Below, one piece after another: positions 26,201 through 38,900 of a stretch of DNA of 64,000 bases (its first letter is position 1; each line of letters starts with the position of its first letter). A model generated the notes under the pieces. The model was not told the origin of the DNA, ran no database searches, and worked only from the letters and a program-made list of their open reading frames with translations. Source of the stretch: Coturnix japonica. Its lineage: Eukaryota > Chordata > Aves > Galliformes > Phasianidae. Where the stretch lies: the NCBI RefSeq assembly GCF_001577835.2, contig NC_029520.1, forward strand, positions 49,543,452 through 49,607,451. The letters run 5' to 3'. A program made the position numbers and the translations under genes.

Positions 26201-28960
26201 CACTAGATGGCCAACGGCACTTGACGGTCTATTAAAAAGCTTGCATGGATTAAGTTTAGTTGTTGCAAAGGGAAGGGGGCTGGGGGGTCTGTTTAGAAAC
26301 AAAGTTACTTATTTTTTTTTAAATGATCCACCTTCTACTCTGCTTTCCAGGTACTTGTCCAACTCTGCCTCTCTTTTCACCGCCTCTGGTGATACCTTTG
26401 GTGCATTCGGAAAACAGATCAGTATCACACTCATGTTGTCTCGACTTCCCTGGTGGGAGAAAAAAAAAAAGAAAAGGTTTGAGAACACACGCACACACCA
26501 GACTGAAACCAAACCAAAGCATTTTACACACACACTCAAAAATTCAACTGTAGCATTGAGAATACAGACCCATTATCATTAGCCTTCACTTTCTCTTCCA
26601 AAATTCTAGTTGTTCATTCAGTAAAAAATACCATCAAGTCACTTTTTTTCCACCTTCATGCCTTGAAGACTATCTGGAATCAGTTACAGACAGCCCACTG
26701 TCTTTTCAAAATGATACTACTAATAAGTAATGTACAATTACAGTGTTGGGTTTCCTCTTGTTTTAAGCACTTTCCAATCATTTAAAGAAAACATGAAATA
26801 CTTGATCAGTAAACAACACATTTACTGCTTAAAAGCAGAACACAGGAAGCTGCTGAAGTCAGACAGCACTTCTACTTAAGAACACTGCTACTGATCAGGG
26901 CTTTTTTTCCCCCTTTAAAAACAAGAAATAAAGAAATTACAGGTTATAGTATTGATTAAAAGACCAGCTGGATGGAGCTGTAGCCTTTACAAAAGCACTC
27001 TTTGAAATGGAAACATTTAGAACTTTGACTAAATGGTTAAATACAAACATGTTCTACTTAAGAAAATGTACTGCTTAGTTTGCTTTCAATACCCTTGTGC
27101 TCTTGTCTACAGACACGCATCTACGCTTAACAATTAAATGCACTGAAGTCAGTGAGATCAAGAACAAACAAGCATTTAAAATTGTCTATAGATAAACAAG
27201 AAAGTGCTGGCAGCTGGCTACTGCAAAATATACAGCATCCATAAGACAGTATTTATCCCATGGCATTTGTTTTCAAGACTAGCTGATAAAGTTGTAAACA
27301 AAAACATACACCTTATCAATCCTCTAACAGTGCTGGAAAGCAAATTTCTTTTTTTCCAAATGGGAACAATGACTTTGTCAGCCACATGGCATGAGCTGAG
27401 ACACAGTCTTGCCTTGCAATAGTATAAGAAAAGCTGTGCATTTTACACTGTGACTTAGACCCTGTCTTTAGGGAACTAAGTGCTAAGTCAGGAAATTGAA
27501 TATTTCAAATCTCTTAACTGTGTCATCCTACAGTTTATTAAAACAAGGTGGAAAGTCACTGCAGAAAATTGCAGAGATTTGTTTAACAAAACAGTGCTAG
27601 TTTCACAGCCATACGACAACAGAGAATGAGAAGTACAGTCATTAAACCAGAACAAAACCTGATTCAGGAAGTCAGATTTTCATTTGTCAAGACAAGACTT
27701 TGAACTGTAAGATATGAATCTAAGAGTTGAATCACTCTGTATTCATCTTGACATGACTGTGGCAGTAACGTTACTATACGGTCAGGAGAGAAAGGGAAAG
27801 CTTATTTTCTACACTGATTAAAAGTTGAGGTTTTGTAAAGTACACTGTGAACCAAAAAAGGACAGTTATGGTCCCTTGCTTTCCCATAAGCTTCTAGTTT
27901 CTCATGTATCACAACATATCTGTACATGACTTTCAACTCTTAAAAGGTACCAAGAAATCCATGCTGTTTTTGTTGCGTGCTTATTTACCCATCATTGCCA
28001 TTTCTCTGATAATTATAGTAGTTATTTACTAACATAAAACATAATTATAGAGCGGTATCAAAACATTAACTTGATTATAAACTTCTAATAGCAAAAACAC
28101 AAACTTGTCCTCTCAAGCCTTGCTACCTTGTACAAGCAGGTGTCAACTATCTCATTGCAAACTTTCTCAAGGTCATCAGAGACTTCAAGTCTAGATCTTA
28201 CAAATTCACAGAGCTCTTCGTTTCCCATAACATCCCAGATACCATCGCAAGCCAGTATGATGAACTGATCATCTTCTTCTGATCTCTCAATTTCATAAAC
28301 TTCAGGCTCTGGTGAGACTAGCTGCTCTGTAGGACCCTTCCCATGGACACATTTGTAATCAAAGTCCCCAAGTGCCCTTGAAACAGCAAGAGAGCCATTC
28401 ACGCGCTGAATCATGACAGAGCCTCCTGCATTCTGTATACGCTCTTTCTCCAATGGGTTGCTTGGTTTGTGATCCTGTGTGAAGAAGTGAACCTTCCTGT
28501 TTCTACAAAGTAAACCTCTTGAGTCTCCACAGTTGATGAAGTATGTATGTTGGGGAGAAATCATGACGCCCACAGCTGTTGACCCACTTCTGTCTGCACC
28601 ATGTTTCTTCTCAGAGATGACTCTCATGTGTTCATCAATTTGCAGAAAACCTGTTCTGATGCCACTCTTTACACTTTCCACAGATGGTGGCCCATCTGGC
28701 CCTTTAAAATCCTGGTTGCTTGTGATGTGATCTAATAAATGCTCACAGCAGTACTTGGCAACCTGTGATCCAGCGTGCCCATCATATACAGCAAAAAATG
28801 ACCATCCATCAAGTCCATTTGGCAAACCAATCACAGCTGTATGTGCATCCTCCATTTCGACTCGCCAGCCTTGCATACTACTCAGCCCATAACGAAGCCC
28901 GTTCCCTTGCCCTTGGGCATTATGCTTCTCCATCTTTGGCTTGTCTAAAAATGCTCCCAT
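17244..28960 (-). CDS. PPM1A: PPM1A, Mg/Mn-dependent protein phosphatase 1A (PP2C alpha), five coding exons
   Basis: Joined exons 28960-28127, 26449-26332, 21426-21318, 19263-19206 and 17273-17244 total 1,149 bases, or 382 residues plus stop, equal to human PPM1A. Splice phases agree at every junction and all introns are GT-AG. The product is a monomeric metal-dependent serine/threonine phosphatase of cytosol and nucleus. Family knowledge says it dephosphorylates SMAD2/3, p38/JNK-pathway kinases, AMPK and CDKs. The PP2C fold fills residues 1 to about 290, and a helical C-terminal domain ends in DSASTDDMW. Visible active-site residues are R33, E37, D38, D60, H62, D239 and D282. The N-terminal MGAFLDKPK carries the glycine that is myristoylated in this family. 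PPM1B is the closest alternative, but the N-terminus, the C-terminal sequence and the 382-residue length all fit PPM1A. Confidence 0.98.
17274..19205 (-). other. PPM1A: PPM1A intron 5
   Basis: GT-AG intron of about 1.9 kb without recognisable repeats or genes. Confidence 0.85.
19206..19263 (-). CDS. PPM1A: PPM1A coding exon 5
   Basis: The acceptor is GATCTAG|ACGGAG, after a strong pyrimidine tract that is mostly T. The donor is GATACT|gtaag. The 58-base exon encodes [19 protein letters not shown] after completing the shared K codon. Human reads [20 protein letters not shown] at this place, so only conservative changes are seen. Confidence 0.96.
19264..21317 (-). other. PPM1A: PPM1A intron 4
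   Basis: GT-AG intron of about 2.1 kb. A short (AAT)n run lies near 21,272-21,290; nothing else is recognised. Confidence 0.85.
21318..21426 (-). CDS. PPM1A: PPM1A coding exon 4, residues 318-353
   Basis: The acceptor is ATTCCCAG|AGATCAT and the donor is AGCAA|gtgagt. The 109-base exon encodes [19 protein letters not shown], then [17 protein letters not shown] and the first two bases of the following K codon. It forms part of the C-terminal helical domain. The phases at both ends match its neighbours. Confidence 0.96.
21427..26331 (-). other. PPM1A: PPM1A intron 3
   Basis: GT-AG intron of about 4.9 kb with no recognisable gene or CR1 copy. Its first 21 bases keep the exon 3 frame open (see the read-through finding). 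Confidence 0.85.
26332..26449 (-). CDS. PPM1A: PPM1A coding exon 3, residues 279-317
   Basis: The acceptor is CCACCAG|GGAAGT and the donor is GTAGAAG|gtggat. The 118-base exon encodes [18 protein letters not shown] and on to ...YLESRVE, and it holds the metal ligand D282 in SRDN. It ends in phase 1. The donor GAAG|GTGGAT is not a strong consensus, which bears on the read-through form described in the findings. Confidence 0.97.
26450..28126 (-). other. PPM1A: PPM1A intron 2
   Basis: GT-AG intron of about 1.7 kb. No gene, repeat or RNA is recognised in it. Confidence 0.85.
28127..28960 (-). CDS. PPM1A: PPM1A coding exon 2, residues 1-278
   Basis: This exon holds the start codon (28,960-28,958) and nearly the whole catalytic domain. 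The acceptor is CCTTTTAG at 28,979, so 18 bases of 5' UTR precede the ATG. The donor is CAAG|gtagca, and the exon ends in phase 0 after ...CLYK. It contains R33, E37, D38, the VYDGHAGSQ motif with D60 and H62, the INCGDSRG segment, the [11 protein letters not shown] segment and ACDGIWDVM with D239. The frame stays open for 14 codons past the donor, but that part is intron. Confidence 0.97.
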
Positions 28961-31339
28961 GATGACTTTCCTTCAGGTCTAAAAGGAAAGAGAAAAGGGT
29001 TATTAAGATGATCTAGAACCTAAGAAATAAGAAGTAATTATGCGATTAGAAACTTTCCTCCCCTCTCCCCTACAAAAGTAAAATTGTCATTGCTTTAGTC
29101 TAAATTAAACAAGGACATTGCTACTAGCTGTTATTTCCAGGACAGCGGCATTGCTTAGGTCCCTACTGCCAGGCCATGAAGTCCTCTTCAACTTCTGGTT
29201 TTCCGATGGTAGCATGGAAATGAAAGGAAAATCATCAGGTTTTACTCTGGAGGATAAGGTTTTGCTTTCGTTTGGTTAAAGCAGGTAAAGTGACCTGATG
29301 ATGAGTGTGAGCCTGCATTAAAAATAGAGGCAATCTGGACAACTAGGAGCAAGACACAGAAGGAAGAGAGCATCTGTCCCTTCAGGCAGCAGCAAGCCAT
29401 TAGGATGGCTCAGCCATCTCATAAAAGTTCATCCTTAGATTCCCAGTTAAATCACATAGCAAGCTTCTCAGATGTCTACGCAGCAGATTTACTTAAAACC
29501 TTAACGTATGCATGCTTTGGTGAAAGACAACTACCCCTGACAAGTTTAAAGAAACCTGTTTGGAAATAAAATCACATATACTCTCAGTTCACACTTCTTT
29601 TGTTTTCAAGCCAGACCAACGAACTGCACACCCTGTCTTCCTCCAATTGAAACCATTGGGACGCAATGCAGCAAATATTCATGCTTAAGAGATGAAGAAT
29701 TACATTTGCAGGCAGCAGAAGTGGACCGGTTGATCTTCATGGCTTTCACACCATGCCCATTAACCCACCCTTCTAATCCACATCAGTTCATTTGTGCATT
29801 CATTACATATTTTAAAAAAAAAAAAAAGTACATAAAATAGGTGGCACATTTTACATACTTGCAAATTCAGCAAGCACTGAAGAGTGTGCAAATTGCTGTT
29901 ACACAACACTAGGTAAGGGAATAACAATAGAAGATTTTCAATTCAAAGATGTCAGACAGATCAACTGCAAGTCAAATCCCAGAGCAAGGTTTTACCCAAG
30001 GCTCCAGCTCAGCTGCTGCACTTGCAGAGGTTATTTTCTAGGGATTTTAGGTTTTAATGTGTATGTGAAATATATTAGATCAGTCTCCTACGTGATAACA
30101 TTGTTTTTGATAACATTATTATTCTAACACATCCCCAGCTATATGTGTAACTCCATATTTTACAAAGCCTTTCAGCATGTCTCCTCCAACACATCATCAG
30201 CCTCTTAGAAACATCTGTATGTGTTAATAAAAACAGTCAAGAAATGTTTACATTTGATCTCACCACAACAGTAACTGAAATGTGAGGCAGAGGCTCTGCA
30301 TGCACGCTCTTCTTGGTCACATGCACAAAACCAAAAGCCATACATTTCAGCTGTATAGATCAAGTGAACACAATACAATAATGCTCATGCAAACCATAAC
30401 CAGCCAACAAAATAGGGCCAACAAGAATTGGTCTTGTATCCTAAGCACGTGCAGGAGGTTCACATCGCTGCAACTGCTAGGAAAGATGACTTACACAATT
30501 TTATCTTGCCATAAAGTTCTAATGGAGTCGGTGTGATCAAAATAATTACTGACTGCCGCCATAAATCAAATGGGGAATTACTTCACAGAATGTACTTCTT
30601 ATACAGTGTCAGCAGCAGAATTTGAATGAATGTGATACTTTCATTGTTGAACAAATCATAAAACAGAATTCAAATCACTCTCCTTGATTTAGAGCTCAAA
30701 AAGCAGAGGGTTCCCAGGCATATACCACATTTTGTGAACTATTCTACATTGTTTTATTACTGTGTTTAAAAAACAACCAAACATGGAAATATTAAGAATA
30801 GGATACAGTTAATCTGACCACAAGCACTACTAAGCTTGGACTGGGAAAAGCAAATTTCCTTCTCATCTCCTGCATTAATAGGTGCCCAGAGCTGTGCTCT
30901 GTAAGTTGCTCGTCACTTTTTGTCATCTAAACCATGACTAAAAGAACCCCCAGACACATCATATGCAGCTCCAATAACTCATAGAGAACAGCTAGAACTC
31001 TTCAAAAATTCACAAGCCCACTCTCCATTTAAAATGAAGACGCCTTATCCCTTCCCAGGAGTGTGAGTTGTTGTTGTTCTTCTAAAATAAGTCTGGTAGG
31101 TGACTTGCTGACACGCATTTCCTCAAGGGTGTGAGCAACCCACCAGATGTGAATACAACCAGGCAGAAGGATAACTACAATATGGTCATGAAACTTTTAC
31201 TTAGGAAATTATTCAGAGCCCACGGTGTAAAGTATTCCCCTCTTGAGAAGGATAGCAAGACACAGCAGTCATATTCCTTGCCATGCTTCAGGTAATTAAT
31301 TTTCCAACCCTAACACCACCCTGTACCTCTCAGCATGTT

Positions 31340-31627
31340 TATGAGGGTGGATAGTGATTGGACAAAGGGGAATGGTTTTAAACTGAGACAGACAGGGGAG
31401 GTTTAGGTTAGATATTAGGAAGAGGTTTTTCACACAGGGTGGTGTCACACTGGAACATGTTGCCCAAGGAGGCTGTGGATGCCCCATCCCTGCAGGCATT
31501 CAAGGCCAGGCTGGATGTGGCTCTGGGCAGCCTGGGCTGCTGGTTGGTGACCCTGCACACAGCAGAGAGTTGGAACTGGATGATCAGTGTGGTCCTTTTC
31601 AACCCAGGCCATTCTACGATTCTATGA
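31340..31627 (+). mobile_element. CR1 LINE 3' fragment in PPM1A intron 1
   Basis: It contains the CR1 landmarks 'ggaacatgttgcccaaggag', 'gatgccccatccctgcaggc', 'ttcaaggccaggctggatgt' and 'ccattctacgattctatga' at the 3' end. It is antisense to PPM1A, about 290 bases long and truncated at the 5' side as is usual for CR1. The sequence is little decayed, so insertion was moderately recent. Confidence 0.93.
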
Positions 31628-32630
31628 AGGCCAGACTTTCAAATTCCTTGTTACATCTGAATGGAGACAATAGTTTATCTGCAGGTAGAATGAATACAGC
31701 AAGCATTTAACTTTTCTGAACAAGAACAGAAATTCTGGAAGAATGTGAGCTTAATATGACCAATATGTGGCTACAACCTGAGTAATACAGTCTTTAAGCC
31801 ATAACATTTATTTTTAGTTTTAAAAAAGGGAGGAAAAAAAAAAAACCACAAAGAAGCTAATGTAAGAAAGCTGTGTCTCCTTCCTACTAAAATAATAATC
31901 TTTCAGACCTGTTCTCAAGTCTGTATCCACACAGACATCTCTCACACATCACTGCCTACCTGAATCACCACTGTTCTACATATTCCTCCATGAAGATTTT
32001 CAAGCACAATACTGCTTGGAGTTGAAATGACACCTTAATTAAGCACACGCAACCCTGTATGCAAATCAGATTAACTTCCAGCAGAGCAAGCACCCAAGTT
32101 GCAGCATGACTTTGTTATGTAATAACACGAAAGACAGAACTCAAACCTGGAACAGACTGCATGCATGATTTGCAATAAAGCAGCAAACGAGGCTCAACTG
32201 AGTCTTCTCTTTCACATTTCTTCAGTCATTTCCATTAATAGGATCGCTTCTTTTTTAAACCCTTCCCCTCATCCTTCTTAACCCAGCTGCAGTTCTGTGA
32301 ACAATCAGCAATAACAGTAGGAAATTAGAGCCTGACAGTGGGATATAGACTCATCCTCTGCTCTGGAGTCCTTGACTTTCAGGATGCCTGACTGACGTAC
32401 AGAATGGAGCCAGATGGCCTTCCTAGCCCTACTAAAGCCAAAGGGAGGAGAAGATGTACTTTAATCCTGAATCTTACAGATGCATGTACAGGCAAACATA
32501 CAACACCCACCGTCTTTTCTCAGAGGAGGAGGATTCTGAACGGGGTCTATAGCAGAATGATGTGTAGAACATGAGGTACAAAGTTCTCTTCTGAAGAGGT
32601 AAATGAAATACCATCAGATACTGCAACTAG

Positions 32631-32935
32631 TCACAGAATCACAGAATGACCCGGGTTGGAAGGGACCTCAAGGATCATGTAGTTCCAACCCCCCTGCCTG
32701 GCAGGGCCACCAAACATACACCTTTACTAGATCAGGTTGCCCAGGGCCCCATCCAACCTGGTCTTGAACACCTCCAAGGACGGGGCATCCACAACCTCCC
32801 TGGGCAGCCTGTTCCAGGGCCTAACCACTCTCCTAGTAAAGAATTTCCCCCTAACATCCAACCTAAATCTTCCCTCTTTCAACTTATAACCATTTCCCCT
32901 TGTCCTGCTATTGTCAGCCCTTTCGAAGAGTAGTC
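32631..32935 (-). mobile_element. CR1 LINE 3' fragment in PPM1A intron 1
   Basis: On the plus strand it begins 'tcacagaatcacagaatgac', the reverse complement of the CR1 3' end. It continues with 'ttggaagggacctcaaggat', 'gcagcctgttccagggccta' and 'ttccccttgtcctgctattg'. It is sense with respect to PPM1A and 5' truncated. Confidence 0.93.
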
Positions 32936-35900
32936 AACCAAACTCCATTTTTAACCTAAATCAACTTTAGGTTCACCACCTCGTTGTCTATGACTTCCAT
33001 CAGTTCCCCCCTAAAAGAAAGAGCTTTCTGCAATCAAAGTTCCTAGATTTTAGCACCCAAACAATGATTAGATTAACTTCTGAATACGTACATATATCTT
33101 AACTGAGAATGGATTCTTTGCATAAATATGAATATGCATGCACTTATCCATGTGCATTTATGACAGCAAGCAAAGCACGACCTCTGAAATGCTGACTTTG
33201 TAGAGGTCAAACTGAAGGACAGCCTCTATAGCAAGTGCTTGAAAAATTCAAGCTGTAGCTTGCAGACAGAAAAGTGGGAGTACTGTACAGGCCTAGAAAA
33301 GAAAACGAACACAAGTAACAAAACCTTGGAGAAAACACAAGAGTATCAAAATTCAAAGGACTGCAGCATTAGAAACAAAGCTGAAACAATGAATGGAGCA
33401 TGCTAAAGAGTCAGTAGCTAAAACCTTTGAAAACAGATGCAATTGGAGAACAGAGTGGCAAAGAAAAGGAGGGTAATTAGTATACCAGACCATGGACATC
33501 CATGGACAACCACAGATACACCGCTGGAATGCATGAAATCCCTTTGCCCCTTCATTTGTCTCTCAAATTACACTATTCAGTCAGCACAACTATATTGCCT
33601 CCTGATACATGAGAAAGTAAATTTTACCTATGCTTATTTTCTTGAGGGTTCAAATGAAGATGTCTTACACTGTTCAAAAAGGATAGTTGATATAACTCTG
33701 TATATCCCTGTAAAAACACTATTTTTCCAAAGAACACTGACTGGAGCGTCTTATCCAAGAAACACCAATTACCCACCATCTGAAATTTGTACTTTAACGA
33801 TATATAATTTAACAATCCTTTTAAAACAATGTTTGAATTGTATTTCTTCCACTTGGATAAGCTGCTTATACGAACCACACTGAAGCTGGAGCTATTTGTT
33901 CTAACTAAGCCAAGAAGTGTCCCCACACTTCAATTTCCTGGAACAATTCTCCAAGTGACATTATGCCCCGTATTCTGGAATGAGCACACAAAGAAAGATT
34001 ACAATCTTTACTTAAGCTACACAGAAAGGACACAGAAGAAGTCACCAAATCATACACACTGCTATTGAATAGAAAAGGGGCATTTGATCCTTTCAGCTCC
34101 AACCTGATTTGTGGCACTTCTCCCCTGCCTTAAGCGGGCAGGATGCAGTCAGCACGTCAGTGTGCAAATATGGAACCATTTCCCAAGTTAGCTCCTGCTG
34201 AATGAAAAACGAGTATGTACTGGATGCACCAAATCAATTAACATTACCAAATAACATGCCAGAGGATCAGAAGAATGACTAAAATAAAACAGAACACGTG
34301 GATGAGGAGACATAATTACACCACAGTCATGGGCTGAATGAAGTCATGAAAAAGCTTTATGCCAATGAAACTATTTCAGAACTACTGAAGGCTGTACGAT
34401 GAGTTTCTGGCATTCACGGCTCACAAACATCAATAAAGCACTGAAAATCTGAGCTGATGCTTCTGAATGTGTACTTTCAAATGCGGGAATAGATGGTCGA
34501 TTCAGAGATGTGAATTGTCTCTGAAAAAGAAGCAGGACAAGAAATAAAACACAGAAATAGGGCTATTTCAGCCAACAAGGAATAACGCTATTTCCCCATC
34601 AGAATACTTTCTCCTCAGAGATTAAACTGTAGACTGTGTTAAATTTCGGTAAGATAACTGCAGATAGGAAGATGTGAGTAGAAACTTCCCATTGAGTTAA
34701 GAACATTAATGATTATTTTGTGTCAGGACAGATGTTGTTGCTACGCTATGGCATATGGTGGGAAAGCAGAAGGCAGGCAGCTGGAAAGGTTAATGTGATG
34801 AAAAGGAAAGAAAAAGCCAAACTCCAAAGTTCTTAGAAAAAGAACATCACAGGCGAGGAAATCCAGCCATCTTCTGTCGTTATCTACCATTTCTCCAGAC
34901 AATGGAGCCTGTCCCAGGGTTCAAGTAGGAGCTGTTACAATACCCATGTACCCAAACTCCCTCAGAAGTTGTATGTAACCTGGTTTTCTACAAAGAAAGT
35001 CCTGAATATGGAAAAAAAAAAAAAACAACCCCGAAGCAGTTTACCTTACAAATCACTCCTGCGTTCATTATGAAAGACTGACATAGCTTCAAGATTTTGT
35101 TATGGAATTATTTTTCACTCTAGTCACTTGCTGAAGAAAATAACTCCTTCTCAGTATCACCTGGACCACTGCTGGGAATAGAATAATCACTGAATTGATT
35201 TTGAGAGGAGATACAACTTGCAGCCACAAATCCAGGCGCACATCACGATCCAAGCACAACTACCACTCTCAGAACACAATTAAGGGAATAATTCTTGGCC
35301 CAGAGAGAATTCTTACTTCCTTCTAAATGTTTGTGCTACAAAACGGAGATAGGAGAACATGAAAAGCACGAGGTGGCATTATCAAAGAACAAGCAGACCA
35401 ATCGCTGTGAGAAATTGCGTAGACAACCCAAATGGCATTTGCAAGAACTCTGGAAAAAAAAAAATCAATGAAGCAGTTCTGCATAAATTCACAGGCTGCT
35501 GCCTGAACTGCTGGAGAAGGATAAAAACCCCAAGGTTTAAAGACATTAATAAGCAGAAAACACCCCCTGTATGGCGTTTAGCTGCAGCACCTTTATGGTT
35601 ATTTCTCATTTTTCAATGAGTTCTTTTTAAAGAAAAGCGTTGGAAGATAAACAAAAGGCACCCATTTAAGGCACAGAGATTAAACAACCGCTTTGTTAAC
35701 AGCACACAAACTCCTGCAGCCCACAGCCAAAATTCAAAGCCCCACTGAGGAAAGCACTGTAGAAAGGAACTGTGAGATCCAAGGAAGCGACATTCTATGT
35801 GAGACAGGAGTCAGGAGAAAGAAAAGCCCTATTTCACTTTATACAGCAATCAAAGAAATGCAGCAAGACCCATCGTTTATAAAGAGCAGAGCAAAAAAGT

Positions 35901-38900
35901 GAAAATAATTCCAACCAAATCAGAGATTTCATAGGAAGAGCACACAGTGTTACGTGGTTACAGCAATAGAACCATGCACAGCACTGCAGCTTCACAAGAA
36001 TAAAACCACATACAGGGGAGCTGGGGGAGGGAAGAGAAAAAGGCAGCATGCAGAAAAATAGGCTGTCATACAAATCAAACTGTAATTCCTCCAGTATTTA
36101 TAACAACAACAGAGCATCACCACTGTCACCTACCACCACCATGAGGAATATTACCCCATTCCTATACACTGCGGGCCTAACATTCAGTTCTTACTTGGGT
36201 ACAAATAACCCACCGCAAGTCCAAGAATTGAACAGATCTGAACGTATCAAGCGCTTCAAGTAACAGCTGAATGAAACTGTTCTATAAACTTCATTCTTTC
36301 GATCTCTCATTCACAGCTTGAAGTCTCAGCATCTTTGTTCCCTGCTAGTATTACCAACTAAACAGTACTCGCTATTTACAGAAAGATATATTGAAGATTT
36401 ATAGAGGAATGTTTTCTTTAGTGGAAGAACCACCACTATTTCACTGCTATTTCTGAGTCAGAAAGAAAACAAAACGCAACAAAAAAGCATTTGTTTTCAT
36501 CAACTTCAGCTAACCCCATTCAGAACAAGCAGAGGGTTTGAGTTCAGCCCATGCCACCATTACCCAAAAGAGGAAAGTGAAATTCTTGGGTAGCTGAACA
36601 GCTCATCGGAGGCTGACAGTCATTTAAAGGACACCACAACACCAAACACATCCATTGAAGCACTCCTAAAATGCAGCAAAACAAACCTACACACACACAC
36701 GATGAAATGGTTTCCTACTCAGGAAACCAGCACTTTGTTTTCGTTTATAGTTCACGTCGTGCAGTGCTGCCAGTTGTGGTTATGTAAATGGAAGGGCAAG
36801 CCCTGCAGAATCCCACCATTTCTCTGTCATGGATGCCGTTGCCATGTTTAACCGATACCTTCACCACAAAGAACATCGTGTTATCATTGTTGTACACAGC
36901 ACAAAGAAAATGATTAAATGCACTGAATCATTACAACATTTCCTCCTGAATTTCCAGCCCTTGTACCTCAAGTTGTACACGATGATACTCATCTCGTGAT
37001 CAGAAGACGTTTCCATCAGGGCCATAAGTTTTCCTGCAGAGCCAAGTGCTCGATATTACGAAACAATTCAGTGTAAGGTGCCATTCTTCAGACTCTTAAA
37101 TTTAGTGAGAAAGTATTTGTGGTTGCAACACAGCAACACTGCCACTATTGTGGTGAGGAGACATGAAAAGCAGCACACGAGACTTCAAACCTGCTGACTA
37201 CACATGGGAGTAAAATGGGAATAAAATAGGAAATGTTCTGAAGTGCACAGCTGTAACCTGGCTTTGCTTGCAAGGAAATTACATCAAAACGATGCCAGAA
37301 GCACATTAAGATCTGGAAGTCAAATCCTCAAAGCTTAGGAAAAGCTGCAGTTTGGTATCTGCACACGCAGAGAGCTTTTATTTGACAAAGCCATTTTGCC
37401 CTCACATCCTCAGCATTCCTCTCTCATTAAAAGGACAGTAAATGAGTGCTAGAATAAAGGCATTTTCCCCCAAAGTTTATTTCAAAAAAGAAAATGAAAT
37501 CCAAGGAAAAACAAAAGTCAATTGTAGCCTTTCCATGCAGACAAGAACTTCCAGGACAGCAGGCTTTCCTCTGAGAGCCCAGCACCCACCAAGCTCAGCT
37601 CTGGCGCTGTCAGTGCAGCCAGAACTAAAGGGTTACCTGTGATGGACGAGGCTCTCCTGAACCCAAACCTGAGCTCGCTGCAGTCTGAAATACCCTGCCA
37701 CTGAACCGGGGTGCTGAGGAATTCATGTGCTCTTCAGAAGTTTAAGCAGTGTGAAGATCAGTATTTCCTAAGCTTAGCAGGCCTGGACTGACAGCCTCAG
37801 AACAGCTCTGTACAGACAGAGGCTGTAGTGGATCTATAGGAAGGGTCTATCCAAATCTTACTGTATTTATTAGGAAAGAAACTGATTATCTCTTAACACA
37901 GTGTCCTACAATGTAAAACTTAACTATTTTACCTCCCTACGTTTCTCTGCATTCTGAATCACTTGGTTGGTTTTATATAACTTAGCAGACAAGTGGTGAA
38001 CTCCTTCTAATCATCTCCAAACACGAACAGCTTAGGCACAGATTACACAGCTTCTGTGGCTGCTGATTTTTAGGGTATTCCCTTAATCTAAAGCCAGCTG
38101 AGTGTTATGCACAAACAGCCACAATACGTGGCCATGGAGAACTCAGACTGCCATGCAAACTCCATACCAGGAGTACAGACAGTGTCAATGTTAAGCGTAG
38201 CTACAGAAAATCTTTCAAGTCACAGTTGAGACCCAAAGATGAAAGCACATTTCATCCCCTGGGTCACAACCCAGTAAGGCACGTAAGTATGAGTTACATC
38301 ACACATCCAAGCAGCCCCACATAATTCAGCTGCACATTGCGTATCAGTGTAAGCACATTGAAGTGCTTTGCTTTATTTAAACTGCAGCTATCAGAACACA
38401 GTCACATTATACTTGAGTTTCTCAGGTTTACAAGTGATTTTCCTGGAAGATTTAGGACCTATTTTTTTTAATCCATTAAAATATTCTCACCTGAACCAAG
38501 AACTGAGGTGTTAGCAGTCAACAAAGTAATGGACTTTCTCCTTTATGTGCAAACTTTTAGCATTTCTCCAAATTTCAATACTGAAACCTGATCAGCCAGC
38601 TTTGTTTTACCTTCATATTAGTCCTAACATGCTCCTTTGCTAATATACTGTTCTAAAGTTTACACTCCAAACAGCAGAAGCCTACTTCAATGGTATGATT
38701 TATAGATGGAGGAAGTGTTTATTCTGTTGGTTTGGTCACATCTGAACACCTTTTTAGAAGAGCTGTTAAAAAAAAAAGCAACAAAACAGAGCAAATGTTT
38801 GATATATTTATAAACACACTTTGTTCTGCAGACTCTGGTAGCAAGCTGAAATAACCATTAGTTAATTTTACTGGTATGTGAAAACAACAACAAAAAAAAT

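Noticed and set aside
28085-28126. Continuation of the PPM1A frame past exon 2
   Set aside because: It lies beyond a clear GT donor, and the next exon joins in phase to give the known protein.
31340-32935. Short coding frames inside the intron 1 CR1 copies
   Set aside because: They are explained fully by CR1 3' sequence.
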